64,000 nucleotides of DNA from an uncultured Rhodocyclaceae bacterium (GCA_907163075.1 CAJQTY010000001.1:2852001-2916000); one strand, 5' to 3'. Positions 27,419 through 37,112 are shown, numbered from the stretch's first letter. The notes: a model not told the origin generated them from the sequence alone. Made by a program: numbers and translations.

Positions 27419-27612
27419 TGGCCAAGGGCGTGACCGTGGTGCGCTGCCCGCAGTGCGGCGGCGAGTCGGTGTGGAGCACCGACAACAGGTTCCGGCCGTT
27501 CTGCTCCGAGCGTTGTAAACAGATCGATCTCGGCGCCTGGGCGTCCGAAGCGTATCGGGTTCCGGTGCTTGAAACGACCGATCCGCTTGACCCGCCACCG
27601 TCCACCGAGTAA
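27418..27612 (+). CDS. yacG: DNA gyrase inhibitor YacG, zinc-binding
   Basis: YacG binds GyrB and inhibits gyrase in E. coli. The 64-residue product has the zinc ligands Cys10, Cys13, Cys29 and Cys33 (VRCPQCGG ... [15 protein letters not shown]). It begins inside the zapD stop codon. Confidence 0.94.
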   Translation: MAKGVTVVRCPQCGGESVWSTDNRFRPFCSERCKQIDLGAWASEAYRVPVLETTDPLDPPPSTE

Positions 27613-27624
27613 TCCCGCGCCGTT

Positions 27625-28572
27625 CTAGCGCCAGCCGCGCATCAGGGCCAGTCCGTGCGCGCCGTTCTCCATTGCGGTTTCGAGCATCTCCGGCCGCATC
27701 CCGCCGAGGGCAAATACCGGTAGCGGCGATTGGCTGATCAGACGTGCAAACTCACCCCAGCCGATGCCACTGGCGTGCGCGTGGCTGGCCGTTGGCAGAA
27801 CCGGGCCGAGCAGCGCGAAGTCGAGGCCGAGCGCTGCGGCGCGGGCCAGTTCCCCGGCGTTGTGGCAGGAAGCCGCCACTCGGTCGAATGCAGGGCGTCG
27901 CGCGGCCTGCATTAGCCCGCCGGAGGAGAGATGCAGGCCGTGCGCGCCGACCGAGCGCGCCAGTTCCTCGTCATCATTGACCAGCACAAGGGCATCGCCG
28001 TAGCCGCGGGCCAGGCGCATGACGCCGCTGGCCAGGCGCAGTCGCGCGGCGGGCGCCAGTGTCTTGTCGCGCACCTGGATCAGCCGCAGCCCGCCGGCCA
28101 GCGCCTTCGCCAGCTTCGCGAGTTCAGCGTCAATGCCGATTTCGGCGGCGTTGGTCAGCGCACACCGCGATGGCAGCTCGAGCGCGCGCAGGATGGGGCC
28201 GTTGGCGGGCAGCACGGGGGTAACGGGCGCCGTGTCGCCGATTTTCACCCAGGCAAAGCCGCTGTGCTCGATCGGTTCGACCTCGCCATGCCATGAAGCG
28301 ACGCGAAAGAATTTCAGGCGGACCGTGGCGTGCGGATAGGTGAATGCGCAGGACAGCCACGGCCAGGCGCGGTCCACGGTGACGCCAAGTTCCTCCTGTA
28401 TCTCGCGCACCAGTGCCTGGCGCAGTGTTTCTCCCGCTTCGACCTTGCCGCCCGGGAACTCCCAGTAACCGGCGTAAACCTTCCCTTCCGGGCGTTGGGC
28501 AAGCAGGTATTCGACGCTGCCACCAACATCGCGCAACAGGATGGCCGCAGCAACTTCGATCACCGTGCTCAT
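27625..28572 (-). CDS. Nudix hydrolase (MutT-like) fused to a thiamine-phosphate-synthase-like domain
   Basis: The 315-residue product has two domains. Residues about 1-135 are a MutT-type Nudix domain with the complete box GGKVEAGETLRQALVREI followed by QEELG, which hydrolyses 8-oxo-dGTP in MutT. Residues about 140-315 resemble ThiE/TenI (LRLIQVRDKTL, LVLVNDDEELARSVGAHGLH, DFALLGPVLPTASH). The fusion is known in Beta- and Gammaproteobacteria; whether the second half makes thiamine phosphate is unclear. The ATG at 28572 overlaps the stop of the DUF815 gene (ATGA). Confidence 0.9.
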   Translation of the reverse strand: MSTVIEVAAAILLRDVGGSVEYLLAQRPEGKVYAGYWEFPGGKVEAGETLRQALVREIQEELGVTVDRAWPWLSCAFTYPHATVRLKFFRVASWHGEVEPIEHSGFAWVKIGDTAPVTPVLPANGPILRALELPSRCALTNAAEIGIDAELAKLAKALAGGLRLIQVRDKTLAPAARLRLASGVMRLARGYGDALVLVNDDEELARSVGAHGLHLSSGGLMQAARRPAFDRVAASCHNAGELARAAALGLDFALLGPVLPTASHAHASGIGWGEFARLISQSPLPVFALGGMRPEMLETAMENGAHGLALMRGWR

Positions 28573-29486
28573 CGTCTGCGTTTCGGCCGCGCGACGACGT
28601 GCGTTCCCGCCCAGTCCTTGGCGAACTGCCAGGCCACGCGTCCGCTGCGCGATCCGCGCATCAGCGCCCAGTTGAGCGCATCGCGCTCGGCGCGGGCGAT
28701 CTCCGCGTCGCCGCAACCGAAGGATTTGAGCCAGTGCGCGACGATATTGAGGTAGGCGTCCTGGTCGAAGGGGTAGAACGAGAGCCAGAGGCCGAAACGC
28801 TCCGAGAGCGAGATTTTTTCTTCGACGGCTTCACCCGGATGAATTTCTTCGCCGACGCGCTTGCTTTCGAGGTTTTCCTCGAAATACTCCGGCATCAGGT
28901 GGCGACGGTTGGAGGTAGCGTAGATCAGCACATTGTCAGGCGCCGAGGCGATCGAGCCGTCAAGGACGACTTTCAGCGCCTTGAAGGTGGCATCCCCGGC
29001 GTCGAAGGAAAGGTCATCGCAGAAGATGATGAAACGCTCGGGCCGCCCGTCGACGAGTTCGACGATGTCGGGCAGGTCGACCAGGTCGCCCTTTTCGACT
29101 TCGATGACGCGCAACCCGGCGGGAGCGTACTCGTTGAGCAGCGCCTTGATCAGGGACGACTTGCCCGAGCCGCGCGCACCGGTGAGCAGGACATTGTTGG
29201 CCGGCTGCCCATTGACGAATTGCCGCGTATTGGCGTCGATGCGCTCCTTCTGGTCGTCGATGTCCTGCAAATCATGCAGGTGAATCGCTGCCGGCCGGGT
29301 GACCGGCAGCAGATAGCCGGCGTTACTGCGTTTGCGCCAGCGAAAGGCGATCGCGCTGTCCCAGTCCGGTGCGGGCGAAGCGGGCGGCAGCAGCGGCTCG
29401 ATGCGGTCGATTAGCGGCTCGATACGCTCGATCATCGTTTCGACATGTTCAAGAAAGCTCGAGAATTGCCGGATCAGGTTATTCAT
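28569..29486 (-). CDS. DUF815 AAA+ ATPase
   Basis: The 305-residue product has Walker A GARGSGKSS, Walker B IIFCDDLSF and a sensor-like YATSNRRHL, the arrangement of DUF815 proteins. The N-terminus is a predicted helical coiled segment (EHVETMIERIEPLIDRIEPL). The biological role is not known. It is translated ahead of the Nudix-ThiE gene with a four-base overlap, and is divergent from mltA. Confidence 0.88.
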   Translation of the reverse strand: MNNLIRQFSSFLEHVETMIERIEPLIDRIEPLLPPASPAPDWDSAIAFRWRKRSNAGYLLPVTRPAAIHLHDLQDIDDQKERIDANTRQFVNGQPANNVLLTGARGSGKSSLIKALLNEYAPAGLRVIEVEKGDLVDLPDIVELVDGRPERFIIFCDDLSFDAGDATFKALKVVLDGSIASAPDNVLIYATSNRRHLMPEYFEENLESKRVGEEIHPGEAVEEKISLSERFGLWLSFYPFDQDAYLNIVAHWLKSFGCGDAEIARAERDALNWALMRGSRSGRVAWQFAKDWAGTHVVARPKRRR

Positions 29487-29536
29487 CGGGGCGGTATACT
29501 CCGTCGGTTTGAAAACCCCTGCACTGTAGCCAAACC

Positions 29537-30775
29537 ATGTTCAAAAGCCAAATACGACGACATTTCCGCCTCGCCGCAACGCTTGCCGGTGCGCTGCTGG
29601 CCGCCTGCGGCACGGTCAGGGAAACGGCGCCCGTCGCCTGCCCGGCCAGCACATCCTGCGCGCAATGCCCGCCATGCCCGACACCGGCGACGCCATCCGC
29701 GCTGCCGCCGGCCAGGCCGATGCAGGCAGCGCGCTGGGGCGATCTGCCGGGTTGGGCCGAGGACGATCTGAAGTCGGCCTGGCCGGCCTTCCTGCAATCC
29801 TGCCGCGGCTTGGCGAGCAGACCGCAATGGCCGCTGTGGAAAACGGCCTGCGCCGAAGCCAAGGGGCTGCCGGCCAATGACAGCGCCGTCCTGCGCCGCT
29901 TCTTCGAATCGCGTTTCGAACCCTATCTGCTGACCAATCCCGACACCACGACGAGTGGGCTGGTGACGGGCTATTACGAGCCGCTACTGCGCGGTTCGCG
30001 CAGCCGCAGCGCCACTTTCTCGCAGCCCCTGCTGGGCGTGCCGCCCGACCTCCTGAGCATCGAACTCGCCGACGTGCTGCCGGAGTTGAAAAACATGCGT
30101 CTGCGCGGGCGCCTGCAGGGCAACAAGGTCATCCCGTATTATTCGCGTGCCGACATTACCGCGCGGGAGAAGGATTTTGCCGATCGCGTGCTGCTCTGGG
30201 TGGATGACGCCGTCGAATTCTTCTTTCTGCAGATCCAGGGGTCCGGCCGCGTCAGGCTGCCCGATGGCAAGCTGGTGCGCATCGCCTACGCCGACCAGAA
30301 CGGCCATCCCTATCAGTCGGTCGGCCGGGTGCTGATCGAGCGCGGCGAACTGAAGTCCGAGCAGGCGTCGATGCAGGGTATCCAGGCGTGGGCGCGCGCC
30401 AACCCGGCGAAGCTGAGCGAGGTGCTCAACGCCAATCCGAGCTACGTCTTCTTCCGCGAGGTGCCGGCCAAGGGCAACGAGAATGAAGGGCCGCAAGGTG
30501 CCCTCGGCGTGCCGCTGACAGCGGAACGGAGCATCGCCGTCGATCCGCGCAATGTGCCGCTCGGCGCCCCGGTCTTCCTGTCGACAACGCAGCCAAACAC
30601 CAGCATTCCGCTACGTCGCCTGATGCTGGCGCAGGATACCGGCGGCGCCATTCGTGGCGTGGTGCGCGCCGATTTCTTCTGGGGCTTTGGTCCCGAGGCC
30701 GGCGCCCAGGCCGGGAGGATGAAGCAGTCGGGGCAGATGTGGGTGCTGCTGCCGCCCGGCGCCGCACCAAAGTAG
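29537..30775 (+). CDS. mltA: Membrane-bound lytic murein transglycosylase A
   Basis: MltA cleaves peptidoglycan glycan strands with formation of 1,6-anhydro-muramic acid, at the outer membrane. The 412-residue product has a lipoprotein signal with lipobox LAAC (Cys24), the MltA domain (GLVTGYYEPLLRGS, VDDAVEFFFLQIQGSGRVRL) and the C-terminal 3D domain with the conserved Asp in AQDTGGAIRG. Confidence 0.95.
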   Translation: MFKSQIRRHFRLAATLAGALLAACGTVRETAPVACPASTSCAQCPPCPTPATPSALPPARPMQAARWGDLPGWAEDDLKSAWPAFLQSCRGLASRPQWPLWKTACAEAKGLPANDSAVLRRFFESRFEPYLLTNPDTTTSGLVTGYYEPLLRGSRSRSATFSQPLLGVPPDLLSIELADVLPELKNMRLRGRLQGNKVIPYYSRADITAREKDFADRVLLWVDDAVEFFFLQIQGSGRVRLPDGKLVRIAYADQNGHPYQSVGRVLIERGELKSEQASMQGIQAWARANPAKLSEVLNANPSYVFFREVPAKGNENEGPQGALGVPLTAERSIAVDPRNVPLGAPVFLSTTQPNTSIPLRRLMLAQDTGGAIRGVVRADFFWGFGPEAGAQAGRMKQSGQMWVLLPPGAAPK

Positions 30776-30803
30776 CCCGGGTGGAGCAACTTGCCGCGGG
30801 AAA

Positions 30804-30849
30804 TTACCATTTTGGTGTTCGGCCTCGCCAGAAAGCACCATCGTGGTGC
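30804..30849 (+). promoter_or_regulatory. Two NtrC-type binding sites upstream of amt
   Basis: GCACC-ATCGT-GGTGC (30835-30849) is a perfect core match to the NtrC consensus (GCACC-N5-GGTGC). A weaker one, TTACC-ATTTT-GGTGT (30804-30818), lies exactly 31 bp upstream, close to three helical turns. The strong site is centred about 60-75 bp before the sigma-54 promoter, a normal enhancer distance. Confidence 0.8.
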
Positions 30850-30902
30850 GGAATGAAAACCTGCATGTTTCCAAGCCATTGAATCTTATTACGACTTTTT
30901 AG

Positions 30903-30918
30903 TGGAACAAATTTTGCT
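30903..30918 (+). promoter_or_regulatory. Sigma-54 promoter of amt
   Basis: TGGAACAAATTTTGCT matches the sigma-54 consensus TGGCAC-R-N4-TTGC-W with a single change. It lies 32 bases before the amt start codon and downstream of two NtrC-like sites, so nitrogen-limitation control is expected. Confidence 0.8.
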
Positions 30919-30949
30919 GTCCTGCATGAATTGATTTTCAGGAGGAAGC

Positions 30950-32152
30950 ATGGAAACGCTCAAATCGGGAAGTGACGTACTATTTATTCTGCTTGGCGGC
31001 ATCATGGTGCTGGCCATGCATTCGGGCTTTGCCTTCCTCGAACTGGGCACCGTGCGCAAGAAGAATCAGGTGAACGCACTGGTCAAGATTCTCGTCGACT
31101 TCGCGGTGTCGACAATCGCCTATTTCTTTGTCGGTTTCTCTATTGCCTACGGCGTCAATTTCTTCGCCGGCGCTGAAACGCTGATGCAAAAGAATGGCTT
31201 CGAGCTGACCCGCTTTTTCTTTCTGCTCACCTTTGCGGCGGCGATCCCGGCCATCGTTTCCGGCGGCGTGGCCGAACGCGCCAAGTTCAACCCGCAACTG
31301 GTCGCCACCTTCCTGATCGTCGGCTTCATCTATCCCTTCTTCGAGGGCATCGCCTGGAATCAGGCGTTTGGCATACAGGCCTGGCTGAAGGAAAGCTTTG
31401 GTGCCGAATTCCATGACTTCGCGGGTTCGGTCGTGGTGCACACCATGGGCGGCTGGATTGCCTTGCCGGCCGTAGTGCTGCTCGGCGCACGTCACGGACG
31501 CTATACCAAGGAGGGCCGCGTTTCGGCACACCCGCCGTCATCCATCCCCTTCCTCGCACTGGGCGCGTGGATACTCACTGTCGGCTGGTTTGGCTTCAAC
31601 GTCATGAGCGCGCAGACGCTGGACAAGATCTCCGGCCTGGTGGCGATCAATTCCCTGATGGCCATGGTCGGCGGTACGCTGGTGGCGGTTATCCTTGGCA
31701 AGAACGACCCCGGCTTCGTGCATAACGGCCCGCTCGCCGGCCTGGTCGCGGTGTGCGCGGGTTCCGACATCATGCATCCGATGGGCGCGCTGGTCGTTGG
31801 CGGCATCGCTGGCGCCCTGTTTGTCGTGATGTTCACGCTGACTCAGAACCGCTGGAAAATCGATGATGTGCTCGGCGTCTGGCCACTGCACGGCCTGTGC
31901 GGCGCCTGGGGCGGCATCGCCGCCGGCATCTTCGGACAAAAGGCGCTGGGCGGCGCCGGCGGCGTCGCCTTCATGCCACAACTACTAATGACCGGCATGG
32001 CCATTGCCGTCGCTCTGATCGGCAGCACCATCGTCTACAGCCTGCTCAAGTCGACGCTTGGCCTACGCCTGGATCGTGAGGAAGAGTTTGACGGCGCCGA
32101 CCTGAGCATCCACCGCATTACCGCAACGCCGGAGCGTGAGCCGAACTGGTAG
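30950..32152 (+). CDS. amt: Ammonium transporter
   Basis: Inner-membrane trimeric channel for ammonium. The 400-residue product has 11 hydrophobic segments, the twin pore histidines (SVVVHTMGGW and WPLHGLCGAWGG), and the conserved segment VAERAKF. ATG at 30950 is preceded by GGAGGA. There is no cleavable signal peptide at the N-terminus and no glnK gene next to it, unlike many amt loci. The C-terminal tail (about residues 375-400) is charged and would be the GlnK-binding side. Confidence 0.95.
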   Translation: METLKSGSDVLFILLGGIMVLAMHSGFAFLELGTVRKKNQVNALVKILVDFAVSTIAYFFVGFSIAYGVNFFAGAETLMQKNGFELTRFFFLLTFAAAIPAIVSGGVAERAKFNPQLVATFLIVGFIYPFFEGIAWNQAFGIQAWLKESFGAEFHDFAGSVVVHTMGGWIALPAVVLLGARHGRYTKEGRVSAHPPSSIPFLALGAWILTVGWFGFNVMSAQTLDKISGLVAINSLMAMVGGTLVAVILGKNDPGFVHNGPLAGLVAVCAGSDIMHPMGALVVGGIAGALFVVMFTLTQNRWKIDDVLGVWPLHGLCGAWGGIAAGIFGQKALGGAGGVAFMPQLLMTGMAIAVALIGSTIVYSLLKSTLGLRLDREEEFDGADLSIHRITATPEREPNW

Positions 32153-32316
32153 GGGTGGCGCATAGCTTCCGCACGCTGAGCAAGGAGCTTTCAACGCTCA
32201 CGCTCAATGTCGCGCCTACCGCCCTGAATCCGAGCGCAAAACTCGTGATTACCACCCGCCCCACACGCCGTTCAGGACAACGCCTTCCGCCTCCTTGCCC
32301 GCAAAGAAGCCGGCAA

Positions 32317-32337
32317 CTGTCCGGCAATGCCGGACAG
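32317..32337. repeat. Perfect 21-bp palindrome between amt and the ABC transporter
   Basis: CTGTCCGGCA and TGCCGGACAG are separated by one base. No T tract follows, so it is more likely a protein-binding site or a processing hairpin than a terminator. The surrounding gene-free stretch 32153-32586 holds nothing else that I can recognise apart from the promoter at 32496. Confidence 0.6.
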
Positions 32338-32495
32338 ACTCAGCGTGCACTCGACTCCGGAATCGAGAGTCACAAGCACAACCCACGCGGCTTTCAATAG
32401 AGCCACAATTCGCCACGACAACTGGCTGCGTTGTGCCGCACGCTGAAGGTACGGACCGAATCGGATTCACACCATCTGGAAAAAAAGTTTTAAAT

Positions 32496-32524
32496 TTGAC
32501 ATTGCCGAAATACTAATTTTAAAT
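32496..32524 (+). promoter_or_regulatory. Putative sigma-70 promoter of the peptide ABC transporter
   Basis: TTGACA (32496-32501) and TTAAAT (32519-32524) are spaced by 17 bases in an AT-rich stretch, 62 bases before the substrate-binding-protein start codon. The -35 is consensus; the -10 is imperfect. Confidence 0.5.
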
Positions 32525-32586
32525 TGCTTTGGTCGGCCTGGAATACGGGCCGGATCTTTCTTCCGCCCTCTACCCTGGAGATCGCC

Positions 32587-34158
32587 ATGCGCATGCCAAC
32601 TTCGTTTCGCACCAGCATCCTTTCCGCGTGCCTGCTATCGGCTACCGTTTTCATCGGCCAACCGGTTTTTGCCGTAACCATCCACATGATTCCACAGGGC
32701 GATCTCAAGATTCTCGATCCGATCCAGAATCCTGGATACATCACGCGCAACCACGGCTACATGATCTACGACACGCTTTTCGCCCAGAATGCCGCGGGCG
32801 TGATCAAGCCGCAGATGGTCGAAGCGTGGAAAGTTTCCGCCGACAAGAAATCCTGGTCTTTCAAGCTGCGTGACGGCTTGAAGTGGAGCGACGGGTCGCC
32901 GGTGAGGGCCGCCGATTGCGTGGCGTCGCTGAAGCGTTGGGGAGCAAAAGACGTGTCCGGTCGACTGCTGTTTGCCGCCATCGGCGATATCAAGGCGGTA
33001 GATGCCAGCAATTTTTCCATCACGCTTAAGGAACCATTCGGCCCGGTGCTGGAAATGCTTGGCAAGCCGTCGTCCAACGTTCCGTTCATGATGCCGGAAC
33101 GCATCGCAGCCACGGACCCGAACGAGCAGATCAAGGAGACCATCGGGTCCGGCCCGTTCGCGTTCAAGCGCGACGAGTGGGTACCGGGCAGCAAGGTGGT
33201 GTACGTAAAGAACCCCCACTACGTGCCAAGAAAAGAACCGTCCGATGGGCTTGCCGGTGGCAAGGTGGTCAAGGTTGATCGCGTCGAGTGGAACTACATC
33301 CCGGATCAGAATACGGCGCTGACGGCCTTCCGGAACGGCGAAATGGATATTTACGAGTTGCCGCCGGCCGACTTTATCCCGACATTGACTGCCGACACCA
33401 ACATCAAGCTCGCTGCCGACCCGCTTGGCAACCAGGGCTGGCTTCGCCCGAACCATCTGGCCGCCCCGTTTGACAATCCGAAGGCACGCCAGGCTTTGTA
33501 CTATCTCGTCAATCAGGGTGAATATCTGGCCGCGGCGGGCTTCCCCGAAGCCTATCGGCACAAGACGTGCATGGCCTACTTCATGTGCGGCAGCGTGAAT
33601 GAGAGCAGTGCCGGCGCCGCGCCGTACGGCGGCGGAAAGGATCTCGAAAAGGCCAGGAAATTGCTGCAGGAAGCCGGCTACAAGGGCGAGAAGATCGTCG
33701 TGCTGACACCTTCAGAACCGCCGGTACAGGCCGCCGCGGCCATGGTGACGGTGCAGAACCTGAAGAAGGCTGGCGTCAACGTCGAAGCCCAGGCAATGGA
33801 CTGGAGCACGCTGCTGGCACGGCGCGCCAAGAAGGATGGCTGGCACATCTTCCACACCTTCTCGGTCGGTGCCGATGTCTTCTCGCCAGCGGTCAACGCC
33901 TATGCGCAGGCCAACTGCGACAAGGCGCCGTCCGGCTGGCCCTGCGACAGCAAGCTTGAAGAGCTGCGCGCCGCCTGGGTGGCTGAAGGCGACGCAAGCA
34001 AACGCAAGACGATTACCGACGAGTTGCAGAAGCGGATGTATGAAGTCGTGCCCTACGTCAATTTCGGCCAGTTCTTCCAGCCGATGGCTTATCGCAAGAC
34101 GCTGAGTGGCGTGCTCAACGTAGGCGTGCCGGTCATGTGGAACATCGAGAAGAAGTAA
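32587..34158 (+). CDS. ABC transporter periplasmic substrate-binding protein (SBP_bac_5, peptide type)
   Basis: Periplasmic binding protein that delivers its ligand to the DppBCDF-like transporter encoded next. The 523-residue product has a Sec signal peptide (residues about 1-28, SILSACLLSATVFIGQPVFA), then the SBP_bac_5 core (WSFKLRDGLKWSDGSPV, GSGPFAFKRDEWVPGSKVVY). The ATG at 32587 has GGAG six bases upstream. Ligand is unknown: family members bind dipeptides, oligopeptides, opines or glutathione; the downstream RpiR regulator would suit a murein-derived or sugar-linked ligand. Confidence 0.9.
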   Translation: MRMPTSFRTSILSACLLSATVFIGQPVFAVTIHMIPQGDLKILDPIQNPGYITRNHGYMIYDTLFAQNAAGVIKPQMVEAWKVSADKKSWSFKLRDGLKWSDGSPVRAADCVASLKRWGAKDVSGRLLFAAIGDIKAVDASNFSITLKEPFGPVLEMLGKPSSNVPFMMPERIAATDPNEQIKETIGSGPFAFKRDEWVPGSKVVYVKNPHYVPRKEPSDGLAGGKVVKVDRVEWNYIPDQNTALTAFRNGEMDIYELPPADFIPTLTADTNIKLAADPLGNQGWLRPNHLAAPFDNPKARQALYYLVNQGEYLAAAGFPEAYRHKTCMAYFMCGSVNESSAGAAPYGGGKDLEKARKLLQEAGYKGEKIVVLTPSEPPVQAAAAMVTVQNLKKAGVNVEAQAMDWSTLLARRAKKDGWHIFHTFSVGADVFSPAVNAYAQANCDKAPSGWPCDSKLEELRAAWVAEGDASKRKTITDELQKRMYEVVPYVNFGQFFQPMAYRKTLSGVLNVGVPVMWNIEKK

Positions 34159-34215
34159 GGCTGGAACCGGGGCGGCCGGCGTGCCGTCCCGCCCGGTCGT
34201 TCTCGGAAGCCATTC

Positions 34216-35154
34216 ATGAACTATCTGCTCAAGCGCATCCTGGCGGTGATCCCGGTGTTGGCCGTGGTCGCCGTCATCGTATTCCTGCTCCTGCACCTGG
34301 CGCCGGGTGATCCGGCAGTCATCATTGGCGGCGACACGGCGAGTGCTGAAGACATCGAACGCATCCGCCAGACCCTTGGCCTGAATCGGCCATTGCCCGA
34401 ACAGTTCTTCCATTGGGTCGGGCAGGTAGTGCAAGGAAACCTGGGCACTTCGGTATTCACGGGCATGCCGGTTGCGGAAATGATCATGCAGCGGGTCGAA
34501 CCGACACTCTGGATATCGGCTCTGACCATGCTGTTTGCCGTGACGTTCGCCGTGCCGATGGGCATTCTTGCCGCATGGAAAGCCGGAACATGGTTCGACC
34601 GCGCCATTTCCGGCCTGGCCGTGGCCTCGTTTTCGCTGCCGGTCTTCGTCATTGGCTATGCGCTGGTGTATGGCTTTTCCACACACCTCGGCTGGTTTCC
34701 GGTGCAGGGATTCAAAAGTTTGTCGGACGGTTTCGGCCCCTTCATTCGCCACCTCGCGCTGCCGGTCATCAGCGGTGGGCTGATCTACATGGCCCTGCTG
34801 GCGCGCATGACGCGTTCTACCATGCTGGAAGTGCTGGGCGAGGATTACATCCGTACCGCCCGTGCCAAGGGACTCTCGACGCCTCGCCTTTTATTGCGGC
34901 ATGCGTTGAAAAACGCCGCCGTGCCTATTGTCACCACCATCGGCCTGGGCATCGCCATGCTGCTGTCGGGTGTCATCGTTACCGAAAGCGTGTTTGCCAT
35001 TCCCGGCATCGGACGTCTGACCGTCGATTCCATCCTGCGCCGGGATTACCCGGTCATCCAGGGCATCGTGCTGGTCACGGCAACAGCCTACGTCGTAATC
35101 AACCTGGTGACCGACCTGCTCTACGGTCTCTTCGACCCCCGCATCCGTTATTGA
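34216..35154 (+). CDS. dppB: ABC transporter permease (DppB type)
   Basis: Inner-membrane permease of a peptide/nickel-type importer. The 312-residue product has six hydrophobic segments, the N-terminal MNYLLKRILAVIPVL, and the EAA loop (EDYIRTARAKGLSTPRLLLR) that contacts the ATPases. It is second in the operon, 57 bases after the binding-protein gene. The symbol is by position and family; the substrate is not proven. Confidence 0.92.
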   Translation: MNYLLKRILAVIPVLAVVAVIVFLLLHLAPGDPAVIIGGDTASAEDIERIRQTLGLNRPLPEQFFHWVGQVVQGNLGTSVFTGMPVAEMIMQRVEPTLWISALTMLFAVTFAVPMGILAAWKAGTWFDRAISGLAVASFSLPVFVIGYALVYGFSTHLGWFPVQGFKSLSDGFGPFIRHLALPVISGGLIYMALLARMTRSTMLEVLGEDYIRTARAKGLSTPRLLLRHALKNAAVPIVTTIGLGIAMLLSGVIVTESVFAIPGIGRLTVDSILRRDYPVIQGIVLVTATAYVVINLVTDLLYGLFDPRIRY

Positions 35155-35179
35155 CGCGCGCCTCAAGGATTATCCGACG

Positions 35180-36067
35180 ATGGACACCCCCATGATCTCC
35201 CGGCTGGAACAGCGGATCGAGCGTCTGCGCCAGCAACCACGTGCGATCAGGTTTGCCGCGCGCAATCCGGTGCTGGTTGCCGGCTCGCTTTTGTTGCTTG
35301 GGATCCTGCTGCTGGCGTTGTTCGCCCCGTGGATCGCCTCGCACGATCCGACCGAAATGAACGTGATAGAGCGCCTGAAGCCGCCATCCGCCGAGTTCCT
35401 GCTGGGCACCGATGCGCTTGGCCGCGACATCTTTTCCCGTACCCTGTACGGCGCTCGCGTTTCGCTCCTGGTCGGCGTATCCGTGGCGCTGCTTTCCGCG
35501 CTGATCGGCATCTTCGTCGGCACGGTCGCCGGATTCAATCGCCTCGCCGACAAGCTGATCATGCGCGTCATGGACGGCATGATGGCGATTCCCGGCATCC
35601 TGCTGGCGGTTGCCCTGATGACGCTGATCCATGCCAGTATCAGCACCGTCGTTATCGCCATCGCGCTGCCGGAAATTCCGCGCGTCGTCCGCCTGGTACG
35701 CTCGCTGGTCCTGACCATCCGCGAGCAGCCCTATATTCAGGCGGCCCAAGCCATGGGAACGCGCTTCCCGCTGGTCCTGATTCGCCACGTCATCCCCAAC
35801 CTGCTGACGCCGCTGATCGTGCAGGCCAGTTTCATCTGGGCTTCGGCGATGATCTTTGAAGCCTACCTGAGCTTCCTTGGCGCCGGCACGCCGCCGGAAG
35901 TGCCGAGTTGGGGCAACATGATGGCCGAAGGACGCTCGGTCGTACAACTGGCCTTCGGCATCATTCTCTACCCGGGAATATTCCTCGGACTGACCGTCCT
36001 TGCCGTCAACCTGGTCGGTGACGGGTTGCGCGATCTGCTCGACCCGCGCATTGCGAGAAAGCTTTGA
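35180..36067 (+). CDS. dppC: ABC transporter permease (DppC type)
   Basis: Partner permease of DppB. The 295-residue product has an N-terminal cytoplasmic stretch, the conserved GTDALGRDIFSRTLYGARVS block and the EAA loop (EQPYIQAAQAMGTRFPLVLI). Twenty-five bases separate it from dppB. A downstream in-frame ATG at 35192 (MISRLEQ) could also serve as start. Confidence 0.92.
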   Translation: MDTPMISRLEQRIERLRQQPRAIRFAARNPVLVAGSLLLLGILLLALFAPWIASHDPTEMNVIERLKPPSAEFLLGTDALGRDIFSRTLYGARVSLLVGVSVALLSALIGIFVGTVAGFNRLADKLIMRVMDGMMAIPGILLAVALMTLIHASISTVVIAIALPEIPRVVRLVRSLVLTIREQPYIQAAQAMGTRFPLVLIRHVIPNLLTPLIVQASFIWASAMIFEAYLSFLGAGTPPEVPSWGNMMAEGRSVVQLAFGIILYPGIFLGLTVLAVNLVGDGLRDLLDPRIARKL

Positions 36068-36071
36068 TATC

Positions 36072-37112
36072 GTGACCACGCCCCATCCAGACCAGAGCCC
36101 GGTCGCCCCAATCCTTGCAGTCGAGGACTTGTGCATCGCCTTCGTCAGCCGCGACGGCATCGTACGCGCCGTCGACGGCGTTTCATGGCAACTGCGGCCG
36201 GCAGAAATGCTCGGCATCGTCGGTGAATCCGGCTGCGGCAAAAGCGTTACCGCGATGTCCGTGCTCAAGCTGTTGCCAGGCCCCCCGGCAATGTATTCCA
36301 GCGGGTCGATCCGTTTTCGCGGAGAAGAATTGCTGACCGCCAGCGAGGCGCGCATGCGCCAACTGCGCGGCAACGCGATCTCGATGATCTTCCAGGACCC
36401 GATGACCTCGCTCAACCCGGTCCTAACCATCGGCGAACAGATTGCCGAAGTGCTGATCCTGCACCAGAATCTGAGCAAGCGCGCCGCCTGGAATCGTGCC
36501 GGCGAGATGCTTGACCTCGTCGGCATTCCCGACCCCCGGCAGCGCCTGCGCGACTATCCGCACCAGTTCTCCGGCGGCATGCGCCAGCGGGCGATGATCT
36601 CGCTGGCACTCGCCTGCAACCCCGCCGTATTGATCGCCGATGAACCGACCACCGCGCTCGACGTCACCATCCAGGCGCAGATCATGGAGCTTCTTGCACG
36701 GCTCCGCCGCGAGATGGGAACCGCCATCGTGCTGATTACCCATGACCTCGGCGTCGTCGCCGAATGCTGCGACCGCGTCGTCGTCATGTATGCCGGCAAC
36801 AAGGTCGAGGAAGCTGACGTGTCTGCGCTTTTCTCTCGGCCCTGTCATCCTTACACACGCGGTCTCCTGGCCGCGATGCCCGGCCTTGACGTGGCGGCGG
36901 ACGCCGGACACCGCCGTCTGGCGGAAATTCCCGGCATGCTGCCATCGCTCAAACAAGCCGCTGTCGGCTGCCGGTTTGCGCCGCGCTGCGCTGCGGCGCA
37001 GGAACGTTGTCACGGCACCATTCCCGAATTGGCGCCGGTCGCGCGCGAAGCGCCCGATCACCTCGCCGCCTGCTTTCGCGCCGGCGAAGCCTACCGGGGA
37101 GAACTGGCATGA
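36072..37112 (+). CDS. dppD: ABC transporter ATP-binding protein (DppD type)
   Basis: One of the two ATPases that energise peptide import. From GTG at 36072 the product is 346 residues with Walker A GESGCGKS, signature [11 protein letters not shown], Walker [12 protein letters not shown] and the C-terminal oligopeptide-transporter domain with the cysteine cluster ([16 protein letters not shown]) that binds an iron-sulfur cluster in DppD. The GTG lies four bases after the dppC stop. It overlaps the next ATPase gene by four bases. Confidence 0.92.
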   Translation: MTTPHPDQSPVAPILAVEDLCIAFVSRDGIVRAVDGVSWQLRPAEMLGIVGESGCGKSVTAMSVLKLLPGPPAMYSSGSIRFRGEELLTASEARMRQLRGNAISMIFQDPMTSLNPVLTIGEQIAEVLILHQNLSKRAAWNRAGEMLDLVGIPDPRQRLRDYPHQFSGGMRQRAMISLALACNPAVLIADEPTTALDVTIQAQIMELLARLRREMGTAIVLITHDLGVVAECCDRVVVMYAGNKVEEADVSALFSRPCHPYTRGLLAAMPGLDVAADAGHRRLAEIPGMLPSLKQAAVGCRFAPRCAAAQERCHGTIPELAPVAREAPDHLAACFRAGEAYRGELA

